A DNA stretch of 6,054 nucleotides from an uncultured Clostridia bacterium (GTDB lineage Bacteria > Bacillota > Clostridia > Oscillospirales > Oscillospiraceae): positions 1 to 6,054 of the forward strand of contig CAMEIK010000073.1 of NCBI GenBank assembly GCA_945918315.1, read 5' to 3'. A program made the translations under genes and the position numbers. This document shows positions 1 through 6,054 of the stretch, piece by piece. Every line of letters begins with the position of its first letter. Positions within the stretch are counted from its first letter, which is position 1. A model generated the notes under the pieces. It ran no database searches. It was not told the DNA's origin and was given only the letters and a program-made list of their open reading frames with translations.

Positions 1-30
1 AGCGGCGCTTCCCGTTTGGGAAGCGCCGCT
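1..30 (-). terminator. Perfect 13-bp hairpin downstream of nrdD, probable intrinsic terminator (tail outside window)
   Basis: AGCGGCGCTTCCC (1-13) and GGGAAGCGCCGCT (18-30) are perfect reverse complements around a 4-base loop. The hairpin lies 62 bases past the nrdD stop codon. On the plus strand no T-run follows (GATACGATTC), so a rightward terminator is unlikely. On the minus strand the U-tract would lie beyond position 1 and cannot be seen. The role as the nrdD terminator is inferred from position and GC-rich stem. The 62 bases between stop and hairpin contain no convincing gene. Confidence 0.55.
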
Positions 31-92
31 GATACGATTCTGGCCACGGAAGCCGGGCATTCTGGCTGAAACCTGTCAGTATACCTCCGGGA

Positions 93-2315
93 TTACAGAT
101 GCAGGACCCGGTCCTTGATTTCCTGGGTACGGCCCTGGTTCCAGTACTGAGTGCCGATGTAGCCGCAGGTACGACGGGCCACATTCATCTTGTTCTGGTC
201 ACGGTTGCCGCACTGAGGGCACACCCACACCAGCTTGCCGTCCTCTTCCTGAATCTCGATCTCACCGTCAAAGCCGCAGACCTGGCAGTAATCGGACTTG
301 GTGTTGAGCTCCGCGTACATGATATTGTCATAAATGTACTGCATGAGCTCCAGTACCGCATCGATATTCTGCTGCATGTTGGGAACCTCCACATAGCTGA
401 TGGCACCGCCGGGGGACAGCTTCTGGAAATCCGCCTCAAAGGACAGCTTCGTAAACGCGTCGATCTGCTCCGCCACATGGACATGGTAGGAGTTGGTGAT
501 ATAGCTCTTGTCGGTAATGCCGGGGATGATGCCGAAGCGCTTCTGCAGGCATTTTGCAAACTTGTAGGTAGTGGACTCCAGGGGCGTTCCGTACAGGGAG
601 AAGTCAATGTCGCTCTCCGCTTTCCACTTGGCGCAGGCGTCGTTCATATGCTGCATGACGCTCAGGGCAAAGGGCTTGGCTTCCTCATCGGTATGGGACT
701 TTCCGGTCATGTACTTGACACACTCATAAAGGCCGGCATAGCCCAGAGAAATGGTGGAGTAGCCGCCGTAGAGCAGCTTATCAATGGGCTCACCCTTGGC
801 AAGCCGGGCAAGGGCACCGTACTGCCACAGGATGGGCGCGGCGTCGGACAGAGTGCCCTTCAGCCGCTCGTGACGGCACATAAGGGCCCGGTGGCACAGC
901 TCCAGCCGCTCGTCAAAAATCTGCCAGAACTTGTCCACATCCCGTCCGGAGGACAGGGCCACATCCACCAGATTGATGGTGACCACGCCCTGGTTGAACC
1001 GGCCATAATACTTGGGCTTGCCCGGCTCGTAGTTGAGGGCACCGGCGATATTATCCCAGCCGTTGCCGGAACGGTCGGGGGTCAGGAAGCTGCGGCAGCC
1101 CATGCAGGTATACACGTCGCCGTTGCCCACGGTTTCGCCCTTGGACAGCTTATACTCCCGCATCTTCTTCTCGCTGATATAGTCGGGAACCATCCGCTTG
1201 GCAGTACACTCAGCAGCCAGCTTTGTCAGATACCAGTAGGGGGTTCCCTCCCGGACATTGTCTTCCTCCAGCACGTAAATCAGCTTGGGGAAGGCAGGGG
1301 TGATCCACACGCCCTTTTCGTTCTTCACGCCCTCGTAGCGCTGGCGCAGGGTCTCCTCGATGATGAGGGCCAGATCCTTCTTCTCCTGCTCGTTTCTGGC
1401 CTCGTTCAGATACATGAACACGGTGATGAAGGGTGCCTGTCCGTTGGTGGTCATCAGGGTGACAACCTGGTACTGAATGGTCTGGACGCCCTTGCGGACC
1501 TCTTCCAGGAGCCGTTTCTCGGTGACCTGGGAGATCTTATCCTCATCGGACTGAACACCGAGGACCTTCAACTCATCCTCCACCTTTTTGCGGATAGCCT
1601 CCCGGCTGATCTGGACGAAGGGTGCCAGATGGGTCAGGGAAATAGACTGTCCGCCGTACTGGTTGGAAGCTACCTGGGCGATAATCTGGGTGGCAATGTT
1701 GCAGGCAGTGGAAAAAGAATGGGGCTTTTCAATCAGGGTTCCGGAAATAACCGTGCCGTTCTGGAGCATATCATCCAGATTCACCAGGTCACAGTTGTGC
1801 ATATGCTGGGCATAGTAGTCGGAGTCGTGGAAATGAATGATGCCTGCCTCGTGGGCCTCCACGATCTCCCGGGGCAGCAGAATCCGGCTGGTGATATCCT
1901 TGGACACCTCACCGGCCATGTAGTCCCGCTGAACCGCGTTGATGGTAGGGTTCTTGTTGGCGTTCTCCTGCTTGACTTCCTCATTGTTGCACTCAATGAG
2001 AGTGAGAATCCGGTCGTCGGTAGTATTGCTCTGCCGGAGCAGGCTGCGGTTGTAGCGGTAGGTGATATAGACCTTGGCAACCTCGTAGGCGCCATGGGCC
2101 ATGATGGCCTTTTCCACCAGGTCCTGGATCTCCTCCACAGAAGGACTGCGACCCATTTCTTCGCAGGCAGTCTGCACGCTCTGGGAAATACGGTCGATCT
2201 GCAGGGGCGTCATGCGCACCTTTTCGTCCACCGCGTTATTGGCTTTCGTTACGGCCATTACAATTTTATCGATGTCAAAGCTGACCTCGGTTCCGTTTCT
2301 TTTGATGATCTTCAT
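93..2315 (-). CDS. nrdD: Anaerobic ribonucleoside-triphosphate reductase, class III (NrdD)
   Basis: Reduces ribonucleoside triphosphates to dNTPs under anaerobic conditions with a glycyl radical, which a partner radical-SAM activase (NrdG) installs; cytoplasmic. Counting from ATG at 2315 it has 740 residues, normal for NrdD with one ATP-cone. Residues 1 to about 95 are the ATP-cone (starts MKIIKRNGTEVSFDIDKIV). Cys175 in MHNCDLVNL and Cys407 in YTCMGCRSFL match the two conserved active-site cysteines, the latter being the presumed thiyl-radical site. A CxxC...CxxC zinc site is at Cys677, 680, 699 and 702. The glycyl-radical motif RRTCGYIG places the radical on Gly718, and the protein ends normally at DRVLHL. 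A GTG one codon upstream (2318) is an alternative start. The ATG is preferred because its spacing from AGGAGG is 8 bases. No nrdG is visible in the window; it may lie beyond position 1 or elsewhere. Codons TTA, CTA and TCA are absent, which leaves the antisense frame open. Confidence 0.97.
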   Translation of the reverse strand: MKIIKRNGTEVSFDIDKIVMAVTKANNAVDEKVRMTPLQIDRISQSVQTACEEMGRSPSVEEIQDLVEKAIMAHGAYEVAKVYITYRYNRSLLRQSNTTDDRILTLIECNNEEVKQENANKNPTINAVQRDYMAGEVSKDITSRILLPREIVEAHEAGIIHFHDSDYYAQHMHNCDLVNLDDMLQNGTVISGTLIEKPHSFSTACNIATQIIAQVASNQYGGQSISLTHLAPFVQISREAIRKKVEDELKVLGVQSDEDKISQVTEKRLLEEVRKGVQTIQYQVVTLMTTNGQAPFITVFMYLNEARNEQEKKDLALIIEETLRQRYEGVKNEKGVWITPAFPKLIYVLEEDNVREGTPYWYLTKLAAECTAKRMVPDYISEKKMREYKLSKGETVGNGDVYTCMGCRSFLTPDRSGNGWDNIAGALNYEPGKPKYYGRFNQGVVTINLVDVALSSGRDVDKFWQIFDERLELCHRALMCRHERLKGTLSDAAPILWQYGALARLAKGEPIDKLLYGGYSTISLGYAGLYECVKYMTGKSHTDEEAKPFALSVMQHMNDACAKWKAESDIDFSLYGTPLESTTYKFAKCLQKRFGIIPGITDKSYITNSYHVHVAEQIDAFTKLSFEADFQKLSPGGAISYVEVPNMQQNIDAVLELMQYIYDNIMYAELNTKSDYCQVCGFDGEIEIQEEDGKLVWVCPQCGNRDQNKMNVARRTCGYIGTQYWNQGRTQEIKDRVLHL

Positions 2316-2323
2316 CACTGAGT

Positions 2324-2329
2324 CCTCCT
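2324..2329 (-). promoter_or_regulatory. Ribosome binding site of nrdD
   Basis: The minus strand reads AGGAGG, 8 bases before ATG (2315) and 5 bases before the in-frame GTG (2318). Both distances work, so it favours but does not prove the ATG start. The two options differ by one residue. Confidence 0.85.
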
Positions 2330-2365
2330 CTGCACTGTGCCGTGATGTGTATCCGTGCAGGCTCC

Positions 2366-2393
2366 ATTATACAACATATTGTGGTTTTGTCAA
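2366..2393 (-). promoter_or_regulatory. Sigma-A-type promoter of nrdD
   Basis: On the minus strand a perfect -35 TTGACA (2393-2388) and a perfect -10 TATAAT (2371-2366) are separated by 16 bp. Transcription should start near 2359, giving a leader of about 44 bases to the nrdD ATG. Such a strong promoter on a reductase gene suggests that repression sets its output, which fits the overlapping NrdR-like boxes. Confidence 0.88.
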
Positions 2394-2416
2394 GTAGAAA
2401 GCACAAAATATGGTAG
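2369..2416. promoter_or_regulatory. Tandem NrdR-box candidates over the nrdD promoter
   Basis: Two palindrome-like 16-mers lie in tandem: ATACAACATATTGTGG (2369-2384) and GCACAAAATATGGTAG (2401-2416). Against the published NrdR-box consensus acaCwAtATaTwGtgt, the first matches 13 of 16 when read on the minus strand and the second about 11 of 16 on the plus strand. Their starts are 32 bp apart with a 16-bp gap, which is the roughly three-helical-turn spacing known for tandem NrdR boxes. The first box overlaps the nrdD -10, and the -35 sits in the gap between them. NrdR is the ATP/dATP-sensing repressor of ribonucleotide reductase genes. Its control of nrdD here is inferred. Confidence 0.72.
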
Positions 2417-2439
2417 GCATAGGAAAAGCGATAAAAAAG

Positions 2440-2501
2440 TGCCGCTTTCCTGAGGACCTTAAAAAGGGAAAAGGCGGCAAAGAAGTTTCTTTTTTTGCCG
2501 C
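2440..2501. repeat. Overlapping, mutually exclusive inverted repeats in the nrdD-galM intergenic region
   Basis: The segment GCGGC near 2474-2478 can pair in two ways. Leftward, TGCCGC (2440-2445) pairs with GCGGCA (2474-2479), extended by TTTCC/GGAAA with a 2-base bulge. Rightward, 2474-2485 pairs with 2490-2501 in a 12-bp stem with two G-T pairs and loop TTTC. The second stem ends in a GCCGCGGC palindrome. It lies between the two divergent promoters and upstream of the predicted galM start, so it may not be in the galM transcript. It could act as an attenuator or terminator only if a further upstream plus-strand promoter exists. No function is assigned. Confidence 0.5.
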
Positions 2502-2518
2502 GGCGGAAAAAGAAATCA

Positions 2519-2547
2519 TTGAAAAAAGAGCCGGAATATCGTACAAT
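2519..2547 (+). promoter_or_regulatory. Sigma-A-type promoter of galM
   Basis: TTGAAA (2519-2524) and TACAAT (2542-2547) are separated by exactly 17 bp, each one mismatch from consensus. Transcription should start near 2554, leaving a leader of about 58 bases. A 7-bp inverted repeat, GGGGAAA (2548-2554) with TTTCCCC (2579-2585), spans most of this leader, but its 24-base loop makes it a weak structure. Confidence 0.75.
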
Positions 2548-2611
2548 GGGGAAACAGTGTCTTTACATAATTCCACCCTTTCCCCCGTGAAAAATTGAGA
2601 GGAGATTTCCA

Positions 2612-3628
2612 ATGAAGAAGTTTTTCGGCAAAATGCCCAGCGGTGAAGAGGCCAGCCTCTACACAATATCCTGTGGCTGCGTCACCGCGTCCATCACCGA
2701 TTGCGGCGCGGCGCTTATGGCACTGACCGTTCCCGATTCCACGGGCGCTCTTCGCGATGTGGTTCTCGGCTATGACAGCGCGGAGGACTGTCTCAAAGGC
2801 TCTGCCTGTATCGGCGGCACGGTAGGACGCAATGCCAACCGGCTCAAAGGGGCCGCCTTTTCTCTTGGTGGACGTGACTACCATCTGACCGCCAACGAGG
2901 GCAGCAACAACCTCCACTCCGGTCCCGACGCCTACTATTTTCGGCTTTGGCAGGTAGCATCCCACCAGGAAAACAGCATCCGCTTTTTCTTGCACAGCCC
3001 CTCCGGTGACCAGGGCTTCCCGGGAAACGCCGACATCAGCGTTACTTACAGCCTGGATGCCCAGGGCGGACTGCATATTATTTACGACGGAGTCTGCGAC
3101 CAGGATACGGTATTTAACCTCACCAACCACAGTTATTTTAACCTGGCCGGACACGACCATCCGGAAAAAGCCATGGACCAGCTCCTTACCCTCCCCGCCC
3201 GGTTCTTTACCCCCGCGGACAGAGAGAGTATTCCCACCGGAGAAACCCGGCCCGTCAGCGGCACGCCCATGGACTTCCGGAGCCCCAAGCCCATTGGGCA
3301 GGATATTGGGAAGGAATATGAGCCCCTGCGGTTACAGGGCGGCTACGACCATAATTATGAAGTGTTCTGCAATCCCTGTGCCCTGCTTCAGGATCCGGAA
3401 TCCGGGCTGACCATGACCGTTTCCACCGACTGTCCGGGCCTGCAGTTCTACTCCGGCAATTATCTCTCGGAACGGGGCAAGGGCGGTGTCTTTTACGGCA
3501 AGCGGGGCGGTATCGCACTGGAAACCCAGTTTTATCCCGACGCTCTGCATAAGCCCCAATGGGCACAGCCCCTTGTCAAGGCCGGAAACCACTATCACTC
3601 CGAGACCGTATACCGGTTTTTCCGGTAA
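2612..3628 (+). CDS. galM: Aldose 1-epimerase (mutarotase), GalM family
   Basis: Interconverts the alpha and beta anomers of aldoses such as galactose and glucose, feeding the Leloir pathway; cytoplasmic, with no signal peptide. At 338 residues it is of normal family length. The beta-sandwich motifs appear in order: GRNANRLKGAAF (Arg73 region), NNLHSG with His102, NLTNHSYFNLAG with His173 as the presumed catalytic acid, GGYDHNYE with substrate-binding Asp246, and ALETQFYPDA with Glu304 as the presumed catalytic base. All key residues are present. The ATG follows AGAGGAG with AGGAG (2600-2604) 7 bases upstream, under its own promoter. No galactokinase, transferase or sugar transporter adjoins it, so the physiological sugar cannot be told. 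No terminator is evident after it, so transcription may continue into the cysteine-rich gene 113 bases downstream. It could act on another aldose than galactose; the family call is secure. Confidence 0.95.
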   Translation: MKKFFGKMPSGEEASLYTISCGCVTASITDCGAALMALTVPDSTGALRDVVLGYDSAEDCLKGSACIGGTVGRNANRLKGAAFSLGGRDYHLTANEGSNNLHSGPDAYYFRLWQVASHQENSIRFFLHSPSGDQGFPGNADISVTYSLDAQGGLHIIYDGVCDQDTVFNLTNHSYFNLAGHDHPEKAMDQLLTLPARFFTPADRESIPTGETRPVSGTPMDFRSPKPIGQDIGKEYEPLRLQGGYDHNYEVFCNPCALLQDPESGLTMTVSTDCPGLQFYSGNYLSERGKGGVFYGKRGGIALETQFYPDALHKPQWAQPLVKAGNHYHSETVYRFFR

Positions 3629-3728
3629 AGAGCTATCCCTGTGGAATTTCCTGTCCCCCGGCCGGTGCACAGTACGGCACCCCCTGCATAAACTGTCTTA
3701 TAAGCGGATGCTTATGGAACTCTTTATC

Positions 3729-3734
3729 AGGAGG
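3729..3734 (+). promoter_or_regulatory. Ribosome binding site fixing the start of the cysteine-rich gene
   Basis: A perfect AGGAGG lies 7 bases before the ATG at 3742. The reading frame is open further upstream to an ATG at 3559 inside galM, but that start lacks a comparable site and would overlap galM. This site therefore sets the start. A short hairpin, ATAAGC (3700-3705) with GCTTAT (3710-3715), lies 13 bases upstream and may influence access, but this is speculative. Confidence 0.9.
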
Positions 3735-3741
3735 TATTCCC

Positions 3742-4581
3742 ATGTCTGAGCAATGTCAGGACACCCTGCGCTGTGATCCCCAGGAGCTTCGGCAGGCCAT
3801 GTCCATTCACACCCGAAAAATTACAGACTCCTGCCGGGATAAGGACTGTATCGAAGACCTTCCCGTCTACTTAACCTGCGGCAGCCAGGCTCTGCTGGAC
3901 AGCTCCGCCGGTACCCGCGTCCGCTGCGCGGAGCTTATCAGCACCTATATCGATGTGGAGCCGGTAGCCTTTGACAGAAACCATTACTGCATCGATATCA
4001 CCTTCTACTACCGGATCATCGCCGATGCCCTGGTGGGCACTTCCCGGCCCGCCACGCTGTACGGTCTGGCATCCTTCACCAAACGGGCGGTGCTCTGCGG
4101 GGAGGACAGCTGCGCCCACATCTACCGTAGCGACACCCGGCTTTGCGCCCCCGACGGGATTACCCGGGTCGGCGCCAACCGTCCCACCGCTGTGGTGGAG
4201 GTGCTGGACCCCATGGTACTCAGCTCCCGGGTGCGGGAAGCCTGTGACTGCCCCGCAAAAGACACCGGCTCCATCCAGGTTCCGGAGCCCATCCGCCGGA
4301 TGTTTGATGAGGAGCTGACCTTCTGCTCTGACCGCCGCCGGCTGTATGTCACCCTGGGGCAGTTCTCCATCGTCCGATTGGAACGGGATGCCCAGCTCAT
4401 TGTACCGGTACTGGATTACAGCATCCCCACAAAGGAATGCTGCGACAGTCCCGGCTGTACGGAGGATCCCTGCGAAATGTTCAGCCGGATCCCCTTCCCC
4501 GCGGCGCAGTTCGCCCCCCGGGGCTGTGACCCCAAAAAGGACAAATGCGACCTATCCCCGGATAACTGCGAAAGCTGTTGA
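3742..4581 (+). CDS. Cysteine-rich hypothetical protein (279 residues, 21 Cys)
   Basis: I cannot name this family with certainty. It resembles conserved Clostridia hypothetical proteins with the pattern DSCRDKDCIEDL...VYL followed by a segment like IDVEPVAFDRNHYCIDITFYY. Residues 23-130 look like a folded beta-rich domain. A second well-ordered stretch is about 176-228 (GSIQVPEPI to VPVLDYSIP). The C-terminal tail is cysteine-dense, with Cys233, 234, 239, 244, 262, 269, 276 and 279, eight in 47 residues. The other thirteen cysteines are at 5, 11, 31, 36, 46, 62, 83, 119, 124, 135, 168, 170 and 195. There is no signal peptide and no membrane segment. The cysteine content suggests metal binding or disulfide cross-linking; a spore-surface protein is one possibility, as coat proteins are often cysteine-rich and lack signal peptides, but nothing here proves it. 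It lies 113 bases after galM and ends at a terminator, so it may share the galM transcript. That it is a real gene is well supported by its AGGAGG site and coherent protein. Confidence 0.85.
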   Translation: MSEQCQDTLRCDPQELRQAMSIHTRKITDSCRDKDCIEDLPVYLTCGSQALLDSSAGTRVRCAELISTYIDVEPVAFDRNHYCIDITFYYRIIADALVGTSRPATLYGLASFTKRAVLCGEDSCAHIYRSDTRLCAPDGITRVGANRPTAVVEVLDPMVLSSRVREACDCPAKDTGSIQVPEPIRRMFDEELTFCSDRRRLYVTLGQFSIVRLERDAQLIVPVLDYSIPTKECCDSPGCTEDPCEMFSRIPFPAAQFAPRGCDPKKDKCDLSPDNCESC

Positions 4582-4587
4582 TCTATG

Positions 4588-4620
4588 CGCCGCCGGAAAC
4601 CCCGGCGGCGTTCCTTCTTA
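4588..4620 (+). terminator. Intrinsic terminator after the cysteine-rich gene
   Basis: CGCCGCCGG (4588-4596) and CCGGCGGCG (4602-4610) form a perfect 9-bp GC stem with a 5-base loop, AAACC. It begins 6 bases after the stop codon and is followed by the T-rich tail TTCCTTCTTA. The tail is interrupted by C, so efficiency may be partial. It closes the galM/cysteine-rich unit and separates it from the MATE transporter gene. Confidence 0.78.
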
Positions 4621-4678
4621 TCTATCGCGGCATTCTCCATTCAGGCGCGGCAAAGGGAGGCTTTTTGTGCCCGCCACT

Positions 4679-4725
4679 TGTACCGGAAAAGAAAAACCGG
4701 TACATTGACAACCGGTTTTCCCGGG
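4679..4725. repeat. CCGG-centred palindromes around the MATE promoter, candidate operator
   Basis: Two inverted repeats share a half-site. TGTACCGG (4679-4686) pairs with CCGGTACA (4697-4704) across 10 bases. AAAACCGGT (4693-4701) pairs with ACCGGTTTT (4711-4719) across 9 bases, and the second gap contains the -35 TTGACA. ACCGG recurs at 4682, 4696 and 4711, about 14-15 bases apart, and CCCGGG follows at 4720-4725 in the promoter spacer. The layout resembles a multi-site operator on which a dimeric regulator could block RNA polymerase. No regulator gene is in the window, and the regulator family cannot be told. Confidence 0.6.
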
Positions 4726-4733
4726 AATATAAT
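4705..4733 (+). promoter_or_regulatory. Perfect-consensus sigma-A promoter of the MATE gene
   Basis: TTGACA (4705-4710) and TATAAT (4728-4733) are both exact, with the optimal 17-bp spacer. Start of transcription is expected near 4740, leaving a leader of about 60 bases before the ATG. A full-consensus promoter is unusual for a transporter unless it is repressed, which fits the palindromes around the -35. Confidence 0.9.
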
Positions 4734-4800
4734 GGTCCCAGCCTTCCCGTTCCCTGTATAGGGCTCTGGAATCCATCCAAAAAATCGGAGATCTGTACCT

Positions 4801-6054
4801 ATGACGGATATGACCACCGGTGCGCCTCGGGCCCACCTCTGCCGGCATGCCCTGCCGCTGCTTCTCGGCAACTGGCTCCAGCTGAGCTACAACGCCATAG
4901 ATTCCATCATCGCCGGTCGGTTTCTCGGCCGGAACGCCCTTGCCGCGGAGGGCATTGCCGCGCCTGTGATGAACCTGACGATTCTGGCAATCACCGGCCT
5001 GTGTATCGGCTCCGGCATTCTGATGAGCGAAGCCTTCGGGGCGAAAGATTACAAAACCCTTCAAAATGTTCTTTCCAATCTGCTGATGGCGGGCTTTGCG
5101 GTCTGCTGCGCTCTGGCGGCGGCGGGAATTCTCTTTTCAAATCAGATTCTTCGTTTTCTTTCCGTCCCCGGGGAAATTGCCGGTATAACCGGTTCCTATC
5201 TTCGCGTGACCTTTCTGGGTGTTCCCTTTACCTTTTGCTACAACGCCCTGGCGGCATCCCTCAAAAGCGTAGGCGACGCGGATACGCCCCTGAAATTTCT
5301 GGCCTTCTCCGCGATTTTGAACGCGGCTCTGGATTTGATTTTTCTGGGTATTCTGGGCTTCGGCATCCTGTGCAGCGCCGTAACCACCGTTGTCGCCGAA
5401 GCAATCTGCGCCATTCTGGCACTGAACTATACCCTGCGCCACGCGGGTCAGCTTTTCCCTGGCAAACACCGGTGGCAATTTCAGCCCGCTCTTTTGCGGA
5501 AGATTCTGCGCTACGGCGGCCCCACCGCCCTTCAGCAGGCCATTCAGCCCGTGTGCAAGGTTCTGATTCAGGGTCAGGTCAATGCCCTTGGCGTCAGCGC
5601 CATCGCGGCTTTCAATGCTGTCACCCGGGCGGATGATTTTGCCTGTATTCCTGCCCAGAGCATTTCCTCTGCCATCTCTACCTATATTGCCCAGAACCGG
5701 GGTGCCCAAAAGGTTTCCCGTATTCGTCCCGGCTTCCGGGCCGGAATCCGGCTGGAGCTGGGCTACTGGCTGCTCATAGGTTCTGTCGCGGCAGCCTTCC
5801 GAAAGCCCATCGTCAGTATGTTTGTCACGGGAGAAGGCGCCGGGGAGGTTGTCGCGCTGGGAAGCCGGTATCTTGCCTGGATGGCCGTTTTCTATTTGTT
5901 CCCTGCCATGACAAACGGTGTTCAGGGCTTCTTCCGGGGAATGGGAAAAATGTACACCACCATGCTCGCCACCTTTCTGCAGGCCTCCCTCCGCACCCTC
6001 TGCGTCTTTCTTCTCGTACCGCGTCTCGGTATCGTCGGCATCGCCTTCTCCTGC
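4801..6054 (+). CDS. MATE-family multidrug/toxin efflux transporter, 3' end cut by the window edge
   Basis: Inner-membrane secondary transporter expected to export drugs or toxic cations using a Na+ or H+ gradient. 418 codons are open to the last base with no stop; MATE proteins usually run about 440-460 residues, so a few dozen residues are missing. The family is shown by the N-terminal MTTG.P opening, the first helix LLLGNWLQLSYNAIDSIIAGRFLG (18-43, with Asp34), SVGDADTP (156-163), GGPTALQQAIQP (239-250), STYIAQNRGAQKVSR (293-307) and FRGMGKMYTTMLAT (378-391). These recur in both halves of the twelve-helix fold. About eleven hydrophobic segments are visible. GGAG (4787-4790) stands 10 bases before the chosen ATG; the in-frame ATG at 4810 would be 19 bases away. 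It has its own consensus promoter and is not in an operon with the upstream genes. Substrate is unknown. Confidence 0.93.
   Translation, partial: MTDMTTGAPRAHLCRHALPLLLGNWLQLSYNAIDSIIAGRFLGRNALAAEGIAAPVMNLTILAITGLCIGSGILMSEAFGAKDYKTLQNVLSNLLMAGFAVCCALAAAGILFSNQILRFLSVPGEIAGITGSYLRVTFLGVPFTFCYNALAASLKSVGDADTPLKFLAFSAILNAALDLIFLGILGFGILCSAVTTVVAEAICAILALNYTLRHAGQLFPGKHRWQFQPALLRKILRYGGPTALQQAIQPVCKVLIQGQVNALGVSAIAAFNAVTRADDFACIPAQSISSAISTYIAQNRGAQKVSRIRPGFRAGIRLELGYWLLIGSVAAAFRKPIVSMFVTGEGAGEVVALGSRYLAWMAVFYLFPAMTNGVQGFFRGMGKMYTTMLATFLQASLRTLCVFLLVPRLGIVGIAFSC

Noticed and set aside
99..2321. A 740-codon open frame on the plus strand, antisense to the whole of nrdD
   Set aside because: It is in codon register with nrdD and exists because nrdD uses no TTA, CTA or TCA codons. 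Its translation shows no family motifs, while the minus strand carries all NrdD catalytic residues.
2516..3160. Long minus-strand frames opposite galM
   Set aside because: They lack family motifs and start signals and are explained as the antisense of a GC-rich coding region.
3664..3681. A small GGTGC/GCACC hairpin after galM as a terminator
   Set aside because: The stem is only 5 bp with an 8-base loop, and it is followed by CCCTGCATAA rather than a T-run.
3687..3694. CATAAACT, resembling a sporulation sigma-E -10 element before the cysteine-rich gene
   Set aside because: It matches the -10 consensus at 7 of 8 positions, but nothing like a sigma-E -35 lies at the proper distance upstream, and 8-mers of this kind occur by chance. 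It is kept only as a hint for the spore hypothesis.
3559..3741. A 61-codon N-terminal extension of the cysteine-rich protein overlapping galM
   Set aside because: The ATG at 3742 has a perfect AGGAGG at 7 bases. The extension is galM sequence in another frame plus intergenic DNA.
4655..4708. A 13-codon GTG-started mini-ORF after GGGAGG, a possible leader peptide for the MATE gene
   Set aside because: It lies upstream of the predicted MATE transcription start (about 4740), so it would not be in that transcript, and it follows a terminator.
4578..5636. A 352-codon plus-strand frame overlapping the MATE gene
   Set aside because: It reads Arg/Ser/Pro-rich, with no motifs. The frame starting at 4801 encodes a clear MATE protein behind a promoter and ribosome binding site.

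Overview
The window looks like chromosomal DNA of an anaerobic, fairly GC-rich Firmicute, most likely a Clostridia/Oscillospiraceae-type gut bacterium. This rests on four things: a class III (oxygen-sensitive) ribonucleotide reductase, strong AGGAGG-type ribosome binding sites, clean sigma-A-type promoters, and a cysteine-rich protein of a kind I associate with Clostridia. The taxonomy is inferred from gene type and style, not from a marker gene.

Layout. Positions 1-30 hold a perfect hairpin, probably the end of the leftward transcript. Positions 93-2315 (minus strand) encode the anaerobic ribonucleoside-triphosphate reductase NrdD, complete from ATP-cone to glycyl-radical motif. Positions 2316-2611 are a divergent regulatory region. 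It carries a near-consensus nrdD promoter overlapped by what look like tandem NrdR boxes, a cluster of competing GCCGC/GCGGC hairpins, and a separate rightward promoter. Positions 2612-3628 (plus) encode an aldose 1-epimerase (GalM). Positions 3742-4581 (plus) encode an unrecognised 279-residue protein with 21 cysteines, followed by an intrinsic terminator at about 4588-4620. A perfect-consensus promoter (TTGACA, 17 bp, TATAAT) embedded in CCGG-centred palindromes then drives a MATE-family multidrug/toxin efflux transporter at 4801-6054, which runs off the right edge without a stop.

The genes do not form one pathway. nrdD supplies dNTPs anaerobically and appears to be under NrdR control. galM converts sugar anomers and may share a transcript with the cysteine-rich gene, because I see no terminator between them. 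The MATE gene is a separate unit with its own, possibly repressible, promoter. No RNA genes, insertion sequences, CRISPR arrays or phage genes were seen. I found no clear evidence of an undescribed multigene system. The most interesting items are the MATE operator, the cysteine-rich protein and the tandem NrdR-box arrangement.
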